A stretch of 64,000 bases of DNA from an uncultured Oscillospiraceae bacterium (GCA_947631395.1 CANRLF010000009.1:16267-80266), one strand, 5' to 3'; shown: positions 54,199-62,635, counted from the stretch's first letter. The notes: a model not told the origin generated them from the letters alone. A program made the numbers and translations.

Positions 54199-55394
54199 AA
54201 CGGATAATCATACTCATACTCGCCCTGTCGCTCCTGACCGGCTGCGCCGCCGTCCGGGAGCCTGAGGCGGAGGAAACAAGCTACACCTGCGGCGAGCTGG
54301 CCGCGGCTATCATAGCGGGTCAGAGCGGCCTTCCTGAGCTCTACGCCGTCACATACGGCGAACCGGAGTTTTCGGCGTATTCACTCATTTACCTCGGGGA
54401 TCTGGCCGACGACGTGACCGACGGGGTCATATGCTACCCCCTCGGCCCCCAGGCCAGCGAGGTGGCCGTATTCGGCTTTTCCTCCGGCGTGAAGGCCCTT
54501 CTGGCCCAGGAGGCCCTGAGGAGCTATATCTCCTCCCGGGCCGCCGCCTTTTTCGGCTACGCCCCGGAGGAATCGGCTCTGGCTGAGGCCGGTGCGGTCC
54601 TCGCCGGTGATGGCTTCGTTGCTCTCGCTATTTGCCATGACCCTGACGGCGCCCGGAGCTCCTTTTCCGATTGCTTCGGTCAAGACGCCCCCGAACCCCC
54701 TGATCTCTTTGACTATGTGTCCCGCCCCCCGGCGTCCTCGGTACAGGAGCCTGACCCCGAGCCGGATCCTGAGCCTGTGCCGGAACCCACGCCCGGGATC
54801 ACGGATGAATACGACCACGACGCGGTGCTGGCGGCCTTCAGGTCAGGCGATACCTCCTCCCTCACGCCAAAGAACCTGGAGGTATACCGCCGGTGCCTTG
54901 AGATACTTGACGAGGTGATTCGCTCCGGCATGACCGATGTTGAGAAGGAGCTTGCCATAAACGACTACCTCGTCTACAATATCGAGTACGACCCCTATGC
55001 CCTTCAGGATAAGCCGGGGCTAATATATGAGCCGGACTGCGACAACCCTTACGGCGCTCTGGTGAAGGGATACGGCATATGCCTGGGCTACGCCACGTCC
55101 TTCCAGTTGCTCATGGACATGGTGGGGATAAGGTGCATCACTGTCCGGGGCTATTCCAAGGAACATCAGGAGGACCACGCCTGGAACGAGGTGGAGCTTG
55201 ACGGGCAGTGGTACTGCGTGGACGTGACCTGGAACGACCCGCTGTTCATTGACTGGACGCCCACCGACAGCGAACGGCTCTTCTACGCCAGGTCCTTCTT
55301 CAACGTCACCAGCGACTACATGCGCTCCACCGACCACCAGTGGGACGACTCAGACGTCCCCGAAGCCACCGGCACCAGGTACGCCTTCAGGTGA
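54195..55394 (+). CDS. Lipoprotein with DUF4358-like and transglutaminase-like domains
   Basis: Lipid-anchored extracellular protein. Seen: 399 residues; lipobox LLTGC (Cys17). An N-terminal domain (30-170) with CGELAAAII and PELYAVTYGE resembles DUF4358. Next comes a Pro/Glu/Asp linker of EPDP-type repeats (about 180-200), then a transglutaminase-like domain with catalytic triad candidates Cys in GYGICLGYATSF, His in EDHAWNEVEL and Asp in VDVTWND. Such domains act as peptidases or crosslinkers of surface proteins. The pairing of the two domains is the notable point. ATGA overlap with the dehydrogenase gene. Confidence 0.85.
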   Translation: MKRIIILILALSLLTGCAAVREPEAEETSYTCGELAAAIIAGQSGLPELYAVTYGEPEFSAYSLIYLGDLADDVTDGVICYPLGPQASEVAVFGFSSGVKALLAQEALRSYISSRAAAFFGYAPEESALAEAGAVLAGDGFVALAICHDPDGARSSFSDCFGQDAPEPPDLFDYVSRPPASSVQEPDPEPDPEPVPEPTPGITDEYDHDAVLAAFRSGDTSSLTPKNLEVYRRCLEILDEVIRSGMTDVEKELAINDYLVYNIEYDPYALQDKPGLIYEPDCDNPYGALVKGYGICLGYATSFQLLMDMVGIRCITVRGYSKEHQEDHAWNEVELDGQWYCVDVTWNDPLFIDWTPTDSERLFYARSFFNVTSDYMRSTDHQWDDSDVPEATGTRYAFR

Positions 55395-55440
55395 GAATAC
55401 CGAAAGTCCCCTGGAACGGCAGAAAAAATCAAAAAATCTC

Positions 55441-55469
55441 TTGACTTTGCCGAAAAGCTGTGATATTAT
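55441..55469 (+). promoter_or_regulatory. Promoter of rplJ-rplL
   Basis: TTGACT (55441-55446), 17 bp, TATTAT (55464-55469). Confidence 0.82.
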
Positions 55470-55475
55470 ATCCCA

Positions 55476-55605
55476 GCGTTCCAAAGACAGCAGGTGGCGC
55501 AAGGCCGTAAATCCTGCCGAGGGCGGCAAATGATGATTTGCTATACCATGCCCTGATGCTTTGCGCGTCGGGGCATTTTCTGTGGACGCCATCAATTTCA
55601 CGGAG
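55476..55605 (+). promoter_or_regulatory. Ribosomal protein L10 leader (L10/L12 autoregulation)
   Basis: Contains the L10-leader core AAGACAGCAGGTGG ... ATCCTGCCGAGGG, in which GCAGG pairs with CCTGC around a kink-turn-like loop. It is followed by an attenuator hairpin TGCCC...GGGCA (about 55552-55588) and TTTT. L10(L12)4 binding is known to favour termination in Firmicutes. Confidence 0.88.
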
Positions 55606-55615
55606 GTGAAAAAAT

Positions 55616-56149
55616 ATGCCCAACGCAAAGGTCCTGAGTGAGAAGCAGGCGGTCGTCGCCGCGCTGAAGGAGAAGCTCAAGGGCGCCGCCGCAGGTGTTC
55701 TGGTGGATTACTCCGGTATCACCGTGGCCGATGACACCGCCCTCCGCCGCAAGATGCGTGAGGAGAACGTGGAATACTCCGTGGTGAAGAACACCCTGGT
55801 GCGCTTCGCCATTGACGATGCCGGTTTCGGCGAGCTCGATCCGCTGCTCCACGGCACCACGTCCCTGGCCATCTCCCACGAGGATCCCCTGGCCCCCGCC
55901 AGAGTGGTGTCCGAGTACGCCGAGAAGCTCCAGAACTGCTTCGAGATCAAGGGCGGCTTCATGGACGGGAAGGTCATTTCCGTCGACGAGATCAAGGCCC
56001 TGGCCAAGATCCCCCCGCTGCCCGTTCTGCGCGCCCAGGTCCTCGGCACCATGCTGGCTCCCATTTCAAGCCTTGCCTGTGTGCTGAAGGCCATCGCCGA
56101 CAAGCAGGGCGCTCCCGCCGCCGAGCCCGAAGCGGCTCCCGCGGAGTAA
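55616..56149 (+). CDS. rplJ: 50S ribosomal protein L10
   Basis: Base of the L7/L12 stalk. Seen: 177 residues; [39 protein letters not shown], and a C-terminal helix/Ala-Pro-Glu tail that binds L12 dimers. GGAGG precedes the ATG. rplK and rplA do not precede it and rpoB does not follow. Confidence 0.97.
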   Translation: MPNAKVLSEKQAVVAALKEKLKGAAAGVLVDYSGITVADDTALRRKMREENVEYSVVKNTLVRFAIDDAGFGELDPLLHGTTSLAISHEDPLAPARVVSEYAEKLQNCFEIKGGFMDGKVISVDEIKALAKIPPLPVLRAQVLGTMLAPISSLACVLKAIADKQGAPAAEPEAAPAE

Positions 56150-56210
56150 GTCCCGGACTTACAATCAAATTCAGCTGACTCAAAAAATACTTACAGGAGG
56201 AAATTTTAAA

Positions 56211-56594
56211 ATGGCTGCTGAAAAAATCGCTGCCCTGATCGAAGAGGTCAAGGCTCTTACCGTTCTCGAGCTCTCCGAGCTCGTACACGCTCTTGAGGAG
56301 GAGTTCGGCGTTTCCGCCGCCGCTATGGCCGCTCCCGCCGCCGGCGCCGCCGGTGCCGCCGCTCCCGCCGCTGAGGAAAAGACCGAGTTTGACGTTGTTC
56401 TGGCTGGCTTCGACGCCGCCGCCAAGATCAAGGTCATCAAGGCCGTTCGTGAGATCACCAACCAGGGTCTTGCCGAGGCCAAGGCCACTGTGGAGGGCGC
56501 TCCCAAGACCATCAAGGAAGCCTGCTCCAAGGACGAGGCCGAAGAGCTCAAGAAGAAGCTGGAGGAAGCCGGCGCCAAGGTCGAGCTCAAGTAA
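56211..56594 (+). CDS. rplL: 50S ribosomal protein L7/L12
   Basis: Flexible stalk protein recruiting translation factors. Seen: 127 residues; N-terminal dimerisation domain ([20 protein letters not shown]), Ala/Pro/Gly hinge (residues 38-56), C-terminal factor-binding domain ([20 protein letters not shown]). Strong Ala-rich, C-biased codon use. Confidence 0.98.
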   Translation: MAAEKIAALIEEVKALTVLELSELVHALEEEFGVSAAAMAAPAAGAAGAAAPAAEEKTEFDVVLAGFDAAAKIKVIKAVREITNQGLAEAKATVEGAPKTIKEACSKDEAEELKKKLEEAGAKVELK

Positions 56595-56610
56595 TTTAAT
56601 CTACCCCTTT

Positions 56611-56650
56611 TTCACCGTCCATCCTCACGATGGGCGGTGAATTATTGTTT
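56611..56650 (+). terminator. Terminator after rplL
   Basis: 13 bp stem (56611-56623 with 56629-56641), loop CTCAC, then TTATTGTTT. Confidence 0.8.
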
Positions 56651-56739
56651 CAAAAGCCTTGCCTTTCGGGGATTGGAAAACGGCATTTATCTGAGGCCGG
56701 GTCTCAAATCAAGCCGGACATGATTTTTTAGGAGCGTCT

Positions 56740-57393
56740 ATGAAAAAGGCAAAAGTGGCGGTGATCGTCGCCGTCTGCGCTGTCGCGGTCATTGCGGTGT
56801 ATGTTCTGTACGTGCTGAACGTGCTCCCGCACAGGCGGTACTCAAACGGGGATTTCGGCATAGAGACGTACATGAGCGCCGTGGACATGGACGGCGACGG
56901 CGTGGACGATCAGACGGATATATTGGAAAGCGTCAGGGCGTATATCGGGACGAAGCCCAAATACAAGAGCAAATACTACGCCTCCGGCTATCCCGATGAC
57001 GGCTACGGCGTGTGTACCGACGTTGTGGCCTTCGGGCTCCGCGGAGCGGGCTATGACCTTATGGAGCTGGTAAACGAAGATATTCTGGCAGACCCCGCTT
57101 CATATTCCGTCACGTCGCCGGACAAAAAGATAGATTTCCGCAGAGTTCGGAATTTGAGGGTGTATTTTGAGCGCACCGCGCTCCCGCTCACCACGGATCT
57201 TTCAAAAATCGAGGAGTGGCAGGGCGGCGACATCGTGGTCTTTGAAGATCACGTGGGCGTCGTCTCCGACGCCAGGAACAGAAAGGGCGTCCCCTTCCTT
57301 ATCCACCACGCCTCCCCCTCACAGCTCCGCTATGAGGAGGATGTCCTGGGGCGCTACGACGGCCGGATAGTCGGGCATTACAGAATAAGCTGA
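56740..57393 (+). CDS. DUF1287 protein (YijF-like), membrane-anchored
   Basis: Extracellular protein with an NlpC/P60-like papain fold of unknown substrate. Seen: 217 residues; N-terminal membrane helix (5-28) as signal or anchor; DMDGDGVDDQTDILESVRAYIGTKP at the domain start; putative catalytic Cys in GVCTDVVAFGLRGAGYDL and His in GDIVVFEDHVGVVSD, with a later HHAS. Length fits the family. GGAGCG precedes ATG 56740. A role in wall peptide hydrolysis is plausible by fold only. Confidence 0.88.
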   Translation: MKKAKVAVIVAVCAVAVIAVYVLYVLNVLPHRRYSNGDFGIETYMSAVDMDGDGVDDQTDILESVRAYIGTKPKYKSKYYASGYPDDGYGVCTDVVAFGLRGAGYDLMELVNEDILADPASYSVTSPDKKIDFRRVRNLRVYFERTALPLTTDLSKIEEWQGGDIVVFEDHVGVVSDARNRKGVPFLIHHASPSQLRYEEDVLGRYDGRIVGHYRIS

Positions 57394-57448
57394 CCAAACG
57401 ACGTGAGCCCCGCCGCGGCATATACCGGTGTAATTATATACTGTGATA

Positions 57449-57476
57449 AAAAGTCCCGCGAAAGTGGGGCTTTTTT
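57449..57476 (+). terminator. Terminator after the DUF1287 gene
   Basis: Stem AAAAGTCCCGC/GTGGGGCTTTT with GAAA tetraloop, then a T-run. Confidence 0.85.
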
Positions 57477-57491
57477 CGTAATGTTTCCGTC

Positions 57492-57520
57492 TTTCGATTT
57501 TCCGCCCTTTGGTCTATAAT
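57492..57520 (+). promoter_or_regulatory. Promoter of the malic enzyme gene
   Basis: TATAAT (57515-57520) preceded at 17 bp by a weak -35, TTTCGA. Confidence 0.6.
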
Positions 57521-57553
57521 GTTAGCAAATAAAAGTATCAGGAGGACCCCAAA

Positions 57554-58726
57554 ATGGATTACGCCAAAGAGTCACTGCGCCTTCACGGTGAGTGGAAGGG
57601 CAAGATAGAGATCAACACCCGCGTCCCCGTGGCCTCCAAGGAGGACCTGAGCCTGGCCTACACCCCCGGCGTGGCCCAGCCGTGCCTGGAGATCCAGAAG
57701 GACATAGATAAGAGCTACGACCTGACGCTCCGCCACAACCTGTGCGCCGTCATCACCGACGGCACGGCCGTTTTGGGCCTTGGCGACATCGGCCCCGAGG
57801 CCGGTATGCCGGTCATGGAGGGCAAGTGTGTGCTCTTCAAGGCCTTCGGCGGCGTGGACGCCTTCCCTCTCTGCGTTAAGACAAAGGACGTGGACGAGTT
57901 CGTCAACACCGTGGCCCTGATCTCCGGCTCCTTCGGCGGCATAAACTTAGAGGACATCTCCGCCCCCCGGTGCTTTGAGATCGAGCGCAAGCTCAAGGAA
58001 CGCTGTGACATACCCATCTTCCACGATGACCAGCACGGCACTGCCGTCATAACCCTGGCGGGCCTCACCAACGCCCTCAAGGTGGTTGGCAAGAAAAAGG
58101 AGGACGTGAAGGTCGTCACCTCCGGCGCAGGCGCCGCCGCCGTGGCCATTGTGAAGCTCCTGCTCTCCGCCGGATTTCGCGACATAATTATGACCGACCG
58201 CACCGGCGCCATATATAAGGGCCGGGAGAATTTGAACTGGATCAAGGCCGAGATGGCCGAGGTCACAAATCTTCAGCGCAAGACCGGCAAGCTGGCCGAC
58301 GTTATCGTCGGCGCTGACGTGTTCATCGGCGTGTCCGGCCCCGGCACACTGACCCGTGACATGGTTGGGACCATGGCAAAGGACGCCATAATCTTCGCCT
58401 GCGCCAATCCCACGCCGGAGATCTTCCCTGAGGACGCCAAGGCCGGCGGGGCGAAGGTCATCGCCACCGGCCGCAGTGACTACCCCAACCAGATAAACAA
58501 CGTCCTGGCCTTCCCCGGCATCTTCCGCGGGGCCTTCGACGTCCGGGCCTCGGATATAAACGAGGAGATGAAGATGGCCGCCGCCCAGGCTCTGGCGGGG
58601 CTTATCTCCAACGATGAGCTCAGCGCCGACTACATTATCCCCGCCGCCTTCGATAAGCGCGTGGGCCCCGCGGTAGCCGCCGCAGTAGCCGAAGCCGCCA
58701 GACGTTCTGGTGTGGCGAGAATATAA
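57554..58726 (+). CDS. NAD(P)-dependent malic enzyme (oxaloacetate-decarboxylating)
   Basis: Converts malate to pyruvate and CO2. Seen: 390 residues, the short bacterial form; GEWKGKIEINTRVPVASKEDLSLAYTPGVAQPC (read in parts), catalytic Tyr/Lys region, metal site HDDQHGTAVITLAGL, NAD-binding SGAGAAAVAIVKLL. No phosphotransacetylase extension. AGGAGG precedes ATG 57554. Single gene; the neighbouring Ldh-family enzyme at 53107 may handle a related C4 or C3 acid. Confidence 0.96.
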   Translation: MDYAKESLRLHGEWKGKIEINTRVPVASKEDLSLAYTPGVAQPCLEIQKDIDKSYDLTLRHNLCAVITDGTAVLGLGDIGPEAGMPVMEGKCVLFKAFGGVDAFPLCVKTKDVDEFVNTVALISGSFGGINLEDISAPRCFEIERKLKERCDIPIFHDDQHGTAVITLAGLTNALKVVGKKKEDVKVVTSGAGAAAVAIVKLLLSAGFRDIIMTDRTGAIYKGRENLNWIKAEMAEVTNLQRKTGKLADVIVGADVFIGVSGPGTLTRDMVGTMAKDAIIFACANPTPEIFPEDAKAGGAKVIATGRSDYPNQINNVLAFPGIFRGAFDVRASDINEEMKMAAAQALAGLISNDELSADYIIPAAFDKRVGPAVAAAVAEAARRSGVARI

Positions 58727-58740
58727 TAAACGACAGCACA

Positions 58741-58774
58741 AAATTGCGCCCCTCCGTCCGGAGGGGCGCAATTT
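58741..58774. terminator. Terminator hairpin after the malic enzyme gene
   Basis: Perfect 15 bp stem AAATTGCGCCCCTCC/GGAGGGGCGCAATTT, loop GTCC; poor T-run. Confidence 0.75.
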
Positions 58775-58815
58775 CAACTATTGACCTTTCGATACCCGCT
58801 GTTTACTTAAAAAAC

Positions 58816-59005
58816 GCCCCGTGGAGTGGGGGGCGGGCCCATTTATAACCTGCACGATATATGCAGGTGGGTTGCTCCCTGACGTCATCACTGCTTCCAA
58901 CTTCCAGCCGCAAACGGCGGCCGGGAGGCCTGCAAACAGAAGTCAGAGGGTGGCATCCCTTATAAGAGATGTGGGTTTAAACAGACCCGCCCCTCACCCC
59001 GCGGG
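58816..59005 (+). ncRNA. ssrS: Probable 6S RNA
   Basis: A 190-base non-coding transcript predicted to fold as one long irregular hairpin. The terminal stem pairs 58826-58838 (GTGGGGGGCGGGC) with 58984-58996 (GACCCGCCCCTCAC region). Inside are a small ACCTGCA/TGCAGGT hairpin and CCCTGAC/GTCAGaGGG. A large internal bubble follows (GTCATCACTGCTTCCAA opposite GCCTGCAAACAGAA), then CTTCC/GGGAG and a GCCG/CGGC apex. Long stem, central bubble and size match 6S RNA, which binds sigma-A RNA polymerase. A TTGACC lies at 58781-58786. No known protein is encoded. Alternative: another structured RNA. Confidence 0.55.
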
Positions 59006-59032
59006 GTGAAAATATTGAATTTACTGTCCTTT

Positions 59033-59311
59033 TTACTCTTCCTCGTCCTCAAAAAGCTCCCGCATGAACTGCTCGTAGGCCCGGTCGGTCTCCTCGTCGG
59101 TGGGGATGACCAGGTAATCGTCCCCGTCCTCGCCGCGCTCGCTCTTTAAGATCACCATGCCAAGGTCCTCATCGGCCTTGCCGTCGTTCACCGGCAGGAA
59201 GGCCAGGTAATAGACGCCGTCCATCTCGATAGTGTCAAGATGCTCCAGCTCGTAGCTGTTGCCCTCCTCATCGCTTATGGTGATGATGTCCCCGCCGTAC
59301 TCCTCGCTCAT
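59033..59311 (-). CDS. DUF1292 protein (YrzB-like)
   Basis: Small acidic protein, 92 residues, common in Firmicutes. Seen: IITISDEEGNSYELEHLDTI, a beta-rich middle (YYLAFLPV, LGMVILKSE, DYLVIP) and an acidic C-terminal helix ending FEDEEE. Often found near yrrK/yrzL in other genomes; here it stands alone. Function unknown. Confidence 0.9.
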   Translation of the reverse strand: MSEEYGGDIITISDEEGNSYELEHLDTIEMDGVYYLAFLPVNDGKADEDLGMVILKSERGEDGDDYLVIPTDEETDRAYEQFMRELFEDEEE

Positions 59312-59376
59312 GCTCTCACTTCCTTACTGGCACTATTATAAGCCAAGGCGCCGGTAAAATCAAGAGCTTTGTTGTG

Positions 59377-59685
59377 TTACGCGCCGAAATCTTCAAGGAG
59401 CTTCAGCACGTCGTCATAGCTCTGGGTCTCTATGCCATTGGCGATGAGCTCACGGTCCACGTCCCTCAGGCCCTCCACGTTCACCGGGACGCTCAGTATA
59501 AGCTCCTCGCCCCTGTACACTCCGATGCCGTCGCCGTACCTTGTGAGCAGGTAGCCCTCTGGCTCCGGCGTCCCGCCGGCTGGGGCCGGAGCCTCGGTGT
59601 AATTTGCCGCCATGGCCACCGCGGCCGTACAGCCGGTGACCGCCAGGGCAAGGGCGGCGCAGATGATCACAAGCCTTTTTTTCAT
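59377..59685 (-). CDS. BofC C-terminal-domain-like lipoprotein
   Basis: Exported small protein, 102 residues from ATG 59685 with CGGAGGAG upstream. Seen: a signal with lipobox-like LAVTGC (Cys at about 19); an Ala/Pro linker; and a domain EGYLLTRYGDGIGVYRGEELIL...GLRDVDRELIANGIETQSYDDVLKLLEDF resembling the C-terminal domain of BofC, a sporulation signalling protein. In BofC this domain modulates SpoIVB; whether this protein does so is unknown. Confidence 0.8.
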   Translation of the reverse strand: MKKRLVIICAALALAVTGCTAAVAMAANYTEAPAPAGGTPEPEGYLLTRYGDGIGVYRGEELILSVPVNVEGLRDVDRELIANGIETQSYDDVLKLLEDFGA

Positions 59686-59792
59686 TTTGCCACTCCTCCG
59701 TGTATTTTTACATAAAATTATCCCCCGCCCGGGTTTTTTTATACTTCCCCCACTTACCGCCCTTCTTCGCCATTCAAAATTCATATAATGGC

Positions 59793-59837
59793 TACACATT
59801 CAGGGAAAATTGTGATATACTTTATTAAGTATATCAC
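59793..59837. promoter_or_regulatory. Promoter with perfect inverted repeat before the PBP gene
   Basis: GTGATATACTT-TATT-AAGTATATCAC (59812-59837), perfect 11 bp arms. Each arm contains an extended -10 (TGATATACT), so symmetric divergent -10 elements are embedded in the palindrome. On the plus strand TACACA (59793-59798) lies 17 bp upstream. Confidence 0.7.
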
Positions 59838-59884
59838 GTAAACTCAGTATCGCGTTCGCGCTCTTTCGGAAACGGGGTGTTAAC

Positions 59885-62425
59885 TTGACATATAAAAACA
59901 AGCTCGTCGTGAAAAAGACCGCCAGGTCCGTCTTTCGCGGCGTGTGGGGCGTTATGCTGACGGCGCTGAAGGTCCTGGGGGTCGCCCTTCTGGTACTGGT
60001 GACTACCGGCGTGATCTTCGCCTGTATATTCCTCATCTACATCAAAACTAACCTTGTGTCCACGGATCTTGGCGTGACACTGGAGGAATATCAGCTCAAC
60101 GAGACGAGCATCATCTACTACTATGACTCCGCCACCGACACATGGCAGGAGTCCGCATCCATTATGAGTGACGAGGGCTACATGTACTGGGTGCCATACA
60201 GCAAGATACCCAAGCAGATGGAGCAGGCCCTTGTGTCCATCGAGGACAAGCGTTTCTACAAGCACCACGGTGTGGACTGGAGCAGGACAGCCAGCGCGTT
60301 CCTGCACATGTTCCTTGGCGACAGCACCTTCGGCGGCTCCACCATCACACAGCAGCTCAGAAAGAACGTAACCGGCGAGAGTGACGCCACCGTCCGCAGG
60401 AAGCTCACGGAAATCTTCGCCGCCCTGGAGATGGAGCGGCAGTATGACAAGTGGCAGATAATCGAGTGGTATCTCAACATCGTGAATTTCGGCCACGGCA
60501 AGTCCCGGGGCATCGGTGACGCGGCAAGATATTACTTTGACAAGGACGTGCCCGATCTTACATTGGCGGAGATGTGCTCCATCATCGGCATAACAAACAA
60601 CCCGTCGAAATATAACCCGTACTACCACCCGGAGAACAACAAAGCGCGCCAGGAGGTCATCCTGTACGAGATGCTCAGCCAGGGCTACATCGACCGCGAG
60701 ACTTACGAAAGCGCCAAGGCCGAGGAGCTCAAATTCGTATACGCCTCCACCGGCGGCGACACAGGGCAGATATACTCCTGGTTTGACGAGGTGGTCCGCA
60801 ACGACGTGGCAAACTTCCTGGCCGAGGAGCGCGGCATCTCAGTCGAGGGCGCCAAGCGCCTGCTTGCCACCGGTGGCTTTAAGATATACTCCACCATGGA
60901 CCCCAGGATACAGGCGTGCGTGGATGAGGTATATTCCGACTACGACTTCATAAACAGCCTTGGCGCCACCGGGCCCAACGGCTCGAAGGCCCAGCAGTTC
61001 CAGTCGGCCATCGTCATTTCAGACCCATTTACCGGGAATGTGCTCGCCCTGGCGGGCCGGGTCGGTCCAAAGGACGCGAACCTGCTGTTCAACCTGGCCA
61101 CTGACGCTCACCGCCCACCCGGCTCCTCCTTCAAGCCCATCGCCGTCTACGGGCCGGCCATGGACTACGGCCTCATCACGCCGGACACCAAATTTGAGGA
61201 CTCCCGGGACGTGGTGCTCGTAAATAAGGGCGACGGCTGGCTACCCCACAACGACAGCAACAGGTATTACGGCGTCGTCACTATCCGTGAGGCGGTGTGG
61301 AGATCCCTGAACGTGGTATCCGCCCAGGTCCTCGACCAGCTCTCACCGGCGGCGTCCTATGACTTCCTGACAAATAAGCTCCATCTCGAGCTCGACCCGG
61401 CCGACGAGGACTACGCTCCGCTGTGTCTGGGACAGCTGACCTACGGTATAACCGTCCGGGAGATGGCCAACGCCTTCGGTATCTTCCCCAACAGCGGCAT
61501 GTATATCGAGTCCAGGACCTTCACGCAGATCTACGATACGGATTGGAACCTTATTTATGAAAACACCCCCGACGCCGAGGCGGTGATCAGCCCCGTCACG
61601 GCCTACTGGATCACCGACATCCTCCACGACGCCGCTGTCTTTGGCACGGGCAGTGAGGCTAACCTTGGGAAGATGCCCACCGCCGGCAAGACTGGCACCT
61701 CCGACTCCAAGAAGGACCGCTGGTTCGTGGGCTTCACCCCCTACTACACCGCTGCGGTGTGGACCGGCTTTGAACGGCCCGTGTCCATCACCGTCAGCGG
61801 CAACCCGGCGTCTAAGATCTGGAAAGAGGTTATGAGCAAGGTCCACGCTGACCTGCCCGTCAAGAATTTCCCCGTCCCGTCCAGCACCTATCAGCCGCCT
61901 GTGCCGGGGCTGGAGTCCGTTGACTACTACGTCAGAGGCATCGCCGTTGACGCGCTCGGCGGCGTCACGACGCTCTATGAGAACAAGGTCGGCAGCGGCA
62001 TCGCCGGACGCGAGGTGTCCGTGGCCGCCACAGCCGTTGAGGGCTACACCATCCAGGGCGACAGCACCATGAAGATCACCCTCACCCTGGAGCCCGAGGA
62101 CAACGTGGCCGAGTTCGTATACAAGGCCAACGACCCGGATCCCCTCTTCCCCGTAAATCCCGACGACCCGGAGCCGGGAGGTACCGAACCCGGAGGCACT
62201 GAGCCCGGGGGTACGGAGCCGGGAGGTACTGAACCGGGAGGTACTGAACCCGGAGGTACAACGCCCGGTGGCACCGAACCAGGAGGCACTGAGCCGGGTG
62301 GCACGGAGCCCGGTGGAACTACTCCCGGCGGCACCGAGCCGGGAGGCACTGAACCGGGCGGCACTGAGCCCGGAGGTATAACTCCCGGCGGTACGGAACC
62401 CGGTGGCGACACCCCCACGACATGA
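59885..62425 (+). CDS. Class A penicillin-binding protein (transglycosylase/transpeptidase) with PGGTE-repeat tail
   Basis: Bifunctional peptidoglycan synthase. Seen: 846 residues; cytoplasmic tail and membrane helix (28-54). GT51 domain with catalytic Glu120 in SIEDKRFYKHHGVD and GGSTITQQLRKN. Transpeptidase domain with SSFK (Ser414), SLN (474-476) and KTGT (602-605). Residues 763-843 are sixteen PGG units (PGGTE/PGGTT) at the C-terminus. The start is TTG at 59885, after GGGGTG; the next Met (residue 24) would cut the basic tail. Ends at a strong terminator. Confidence 0.95.
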   Translation: MTYKNKLVVKKTARSVFRGVWGVMLTALKVLGVALLVLVTTGVIFACIFLIYIKTNLVSTDLGVTLEEYQLNETSIIYYYDSATDTWQESASIMSDEGYMYWVPYSKIPKQMEQALVSIEDKRFYKHHGVDWSRTASAFLHMFLGDSTFGGSTITQQLRKNVTGESDATVRRKLTEIFAALEMERQYDKWQIIEWYLNIVNFGHGKSRGIGDAARYYFDKDVPDLTLAEMCSIIGITNNPSKYNPYYHPENNKARQEVILYEMLSQGYIDRETYESAKAEELKFVYASTGGDTGQIYSWFDEVVRNDVANFLAEERGISVEGAKRLLATGGFKIYSTMDPRIQACVDEVYSDYDFINSLGATGPNGSKAQQFQSAIVISDPFTGNVLALAGRVGPKDANLLFNLATDAHRPPGSSFKPIAVYGPAMDYGLITPDTKFEDSRDVVLVNKGDGWLPHNDSNRYYGVVTIREAVWRSLNVVSAQVLDQLSPAASYDFLTNKLHLELDPADEDYAPLCLGQLTYGITVREMANAFGIFPNSGMYIESRTFTQIYDTDWNLIYENTPDAEAVISPVTAYWITDILHDAAVFGTGSEANLGKMPTAGKTGTSDSKKDRWFVGFTPYYTAAVWTGFERPVSITVSGNPASKIWKEVMSKVHADLPVKNFPVPSSTYQPPVPGLESVDYYVRGIAVDALGGVTTLYENKVGSGIAGREVSVAATAVEGYTIQGDSTMKITLTLEPEDNVAEFVYKANDPDPLFPVNPDDPEPGGTEPGGTEPGGTEPGGTEPGGTEPGGTTPGGTEPGGTEPGGTEPGGTTPGGTEPGGTEPGGTEPGGITPGGTEPGGDTPTT
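62171..62413 (+). repeat. 15 bp minisatellite encoding PGGTE repeats
   Basis: About sixteen 15 bp units of GG-x-GG-x-AC-x-GA(A/G)CC type encode PGG(T/I/D)(E/T). A TTPGG or ITPGG unit recurs every fourth position, giving a 60 bp higher-order period. Third positions vary, so the array is not freshly expanded. Confidence 0.9.
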
Positions 62426-62428
62426 CAA

Positions 62429-62459
62429 AAAAGGCAGGAGCCAAAAGCTCCTGCCTTTT
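62429..62459 (+). terminator. Terminator after the PBP gene
   Basis: 13 bp stem (62429-62441 with 62447-62459), loop CAAAA, A-tract before and TTTT at the end. Confidence 0.9.
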
Positions 62460-62511
62460 CATCGCGACTTCGCGACGGCGTTGAGTAAGTGGTTAAAACT
62501 CCTGCAAGAAC

Positions 62512-62605
62512 AAAACGCGAGCCCAGCACAGCGGGTCGCGTTTTGAGAGGAGGAGCAAAGCGGGCGAGTGAGTCAAAGGGCAGGCGCCTTTAGCGTCTGC
62601 CTTTT
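62512..62605. terminator. Two further terminator-like hairpins before the tRNA fragment
   Basis: First: AAAACGCGA-g-CCC / GGG-TCGCGTTTT (62512-62544). Second: 13 bp stem 62575-62587 with 62593-62605, ending TTTT. Both have A-tracts before and T-tracts after, so they could act in either direction, including on transcripts of the original minus-strand tRNA. No protein gene is seen in 62460-62635. Confidence 0.65.
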
Positions 62606-62635
62606 GAGGAGCTATCGCCGCTTTCGCGACGACGA

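Noticed and set aside
58946..58960. AGAGGGTGGCATCCC resembles a T-box antiterminator core
   Set aside because: The following CCGCG is missing, no terminator or amino-acid-related gene follows on the plus strand, and the segment pairs within the larger 6S-like fold.
58821..59009. A 62-codon open frame on the plus strand
   Set aside because: It coincides with the paired arms of the structured RNA, lacks a ribosome binding site and has no protein-like composition.
62171..62413. CRISPR-like regular repeats
   Set aside because: The units are 15 bp, contiguous, in frame and encode PGGTE; there are no spacers.
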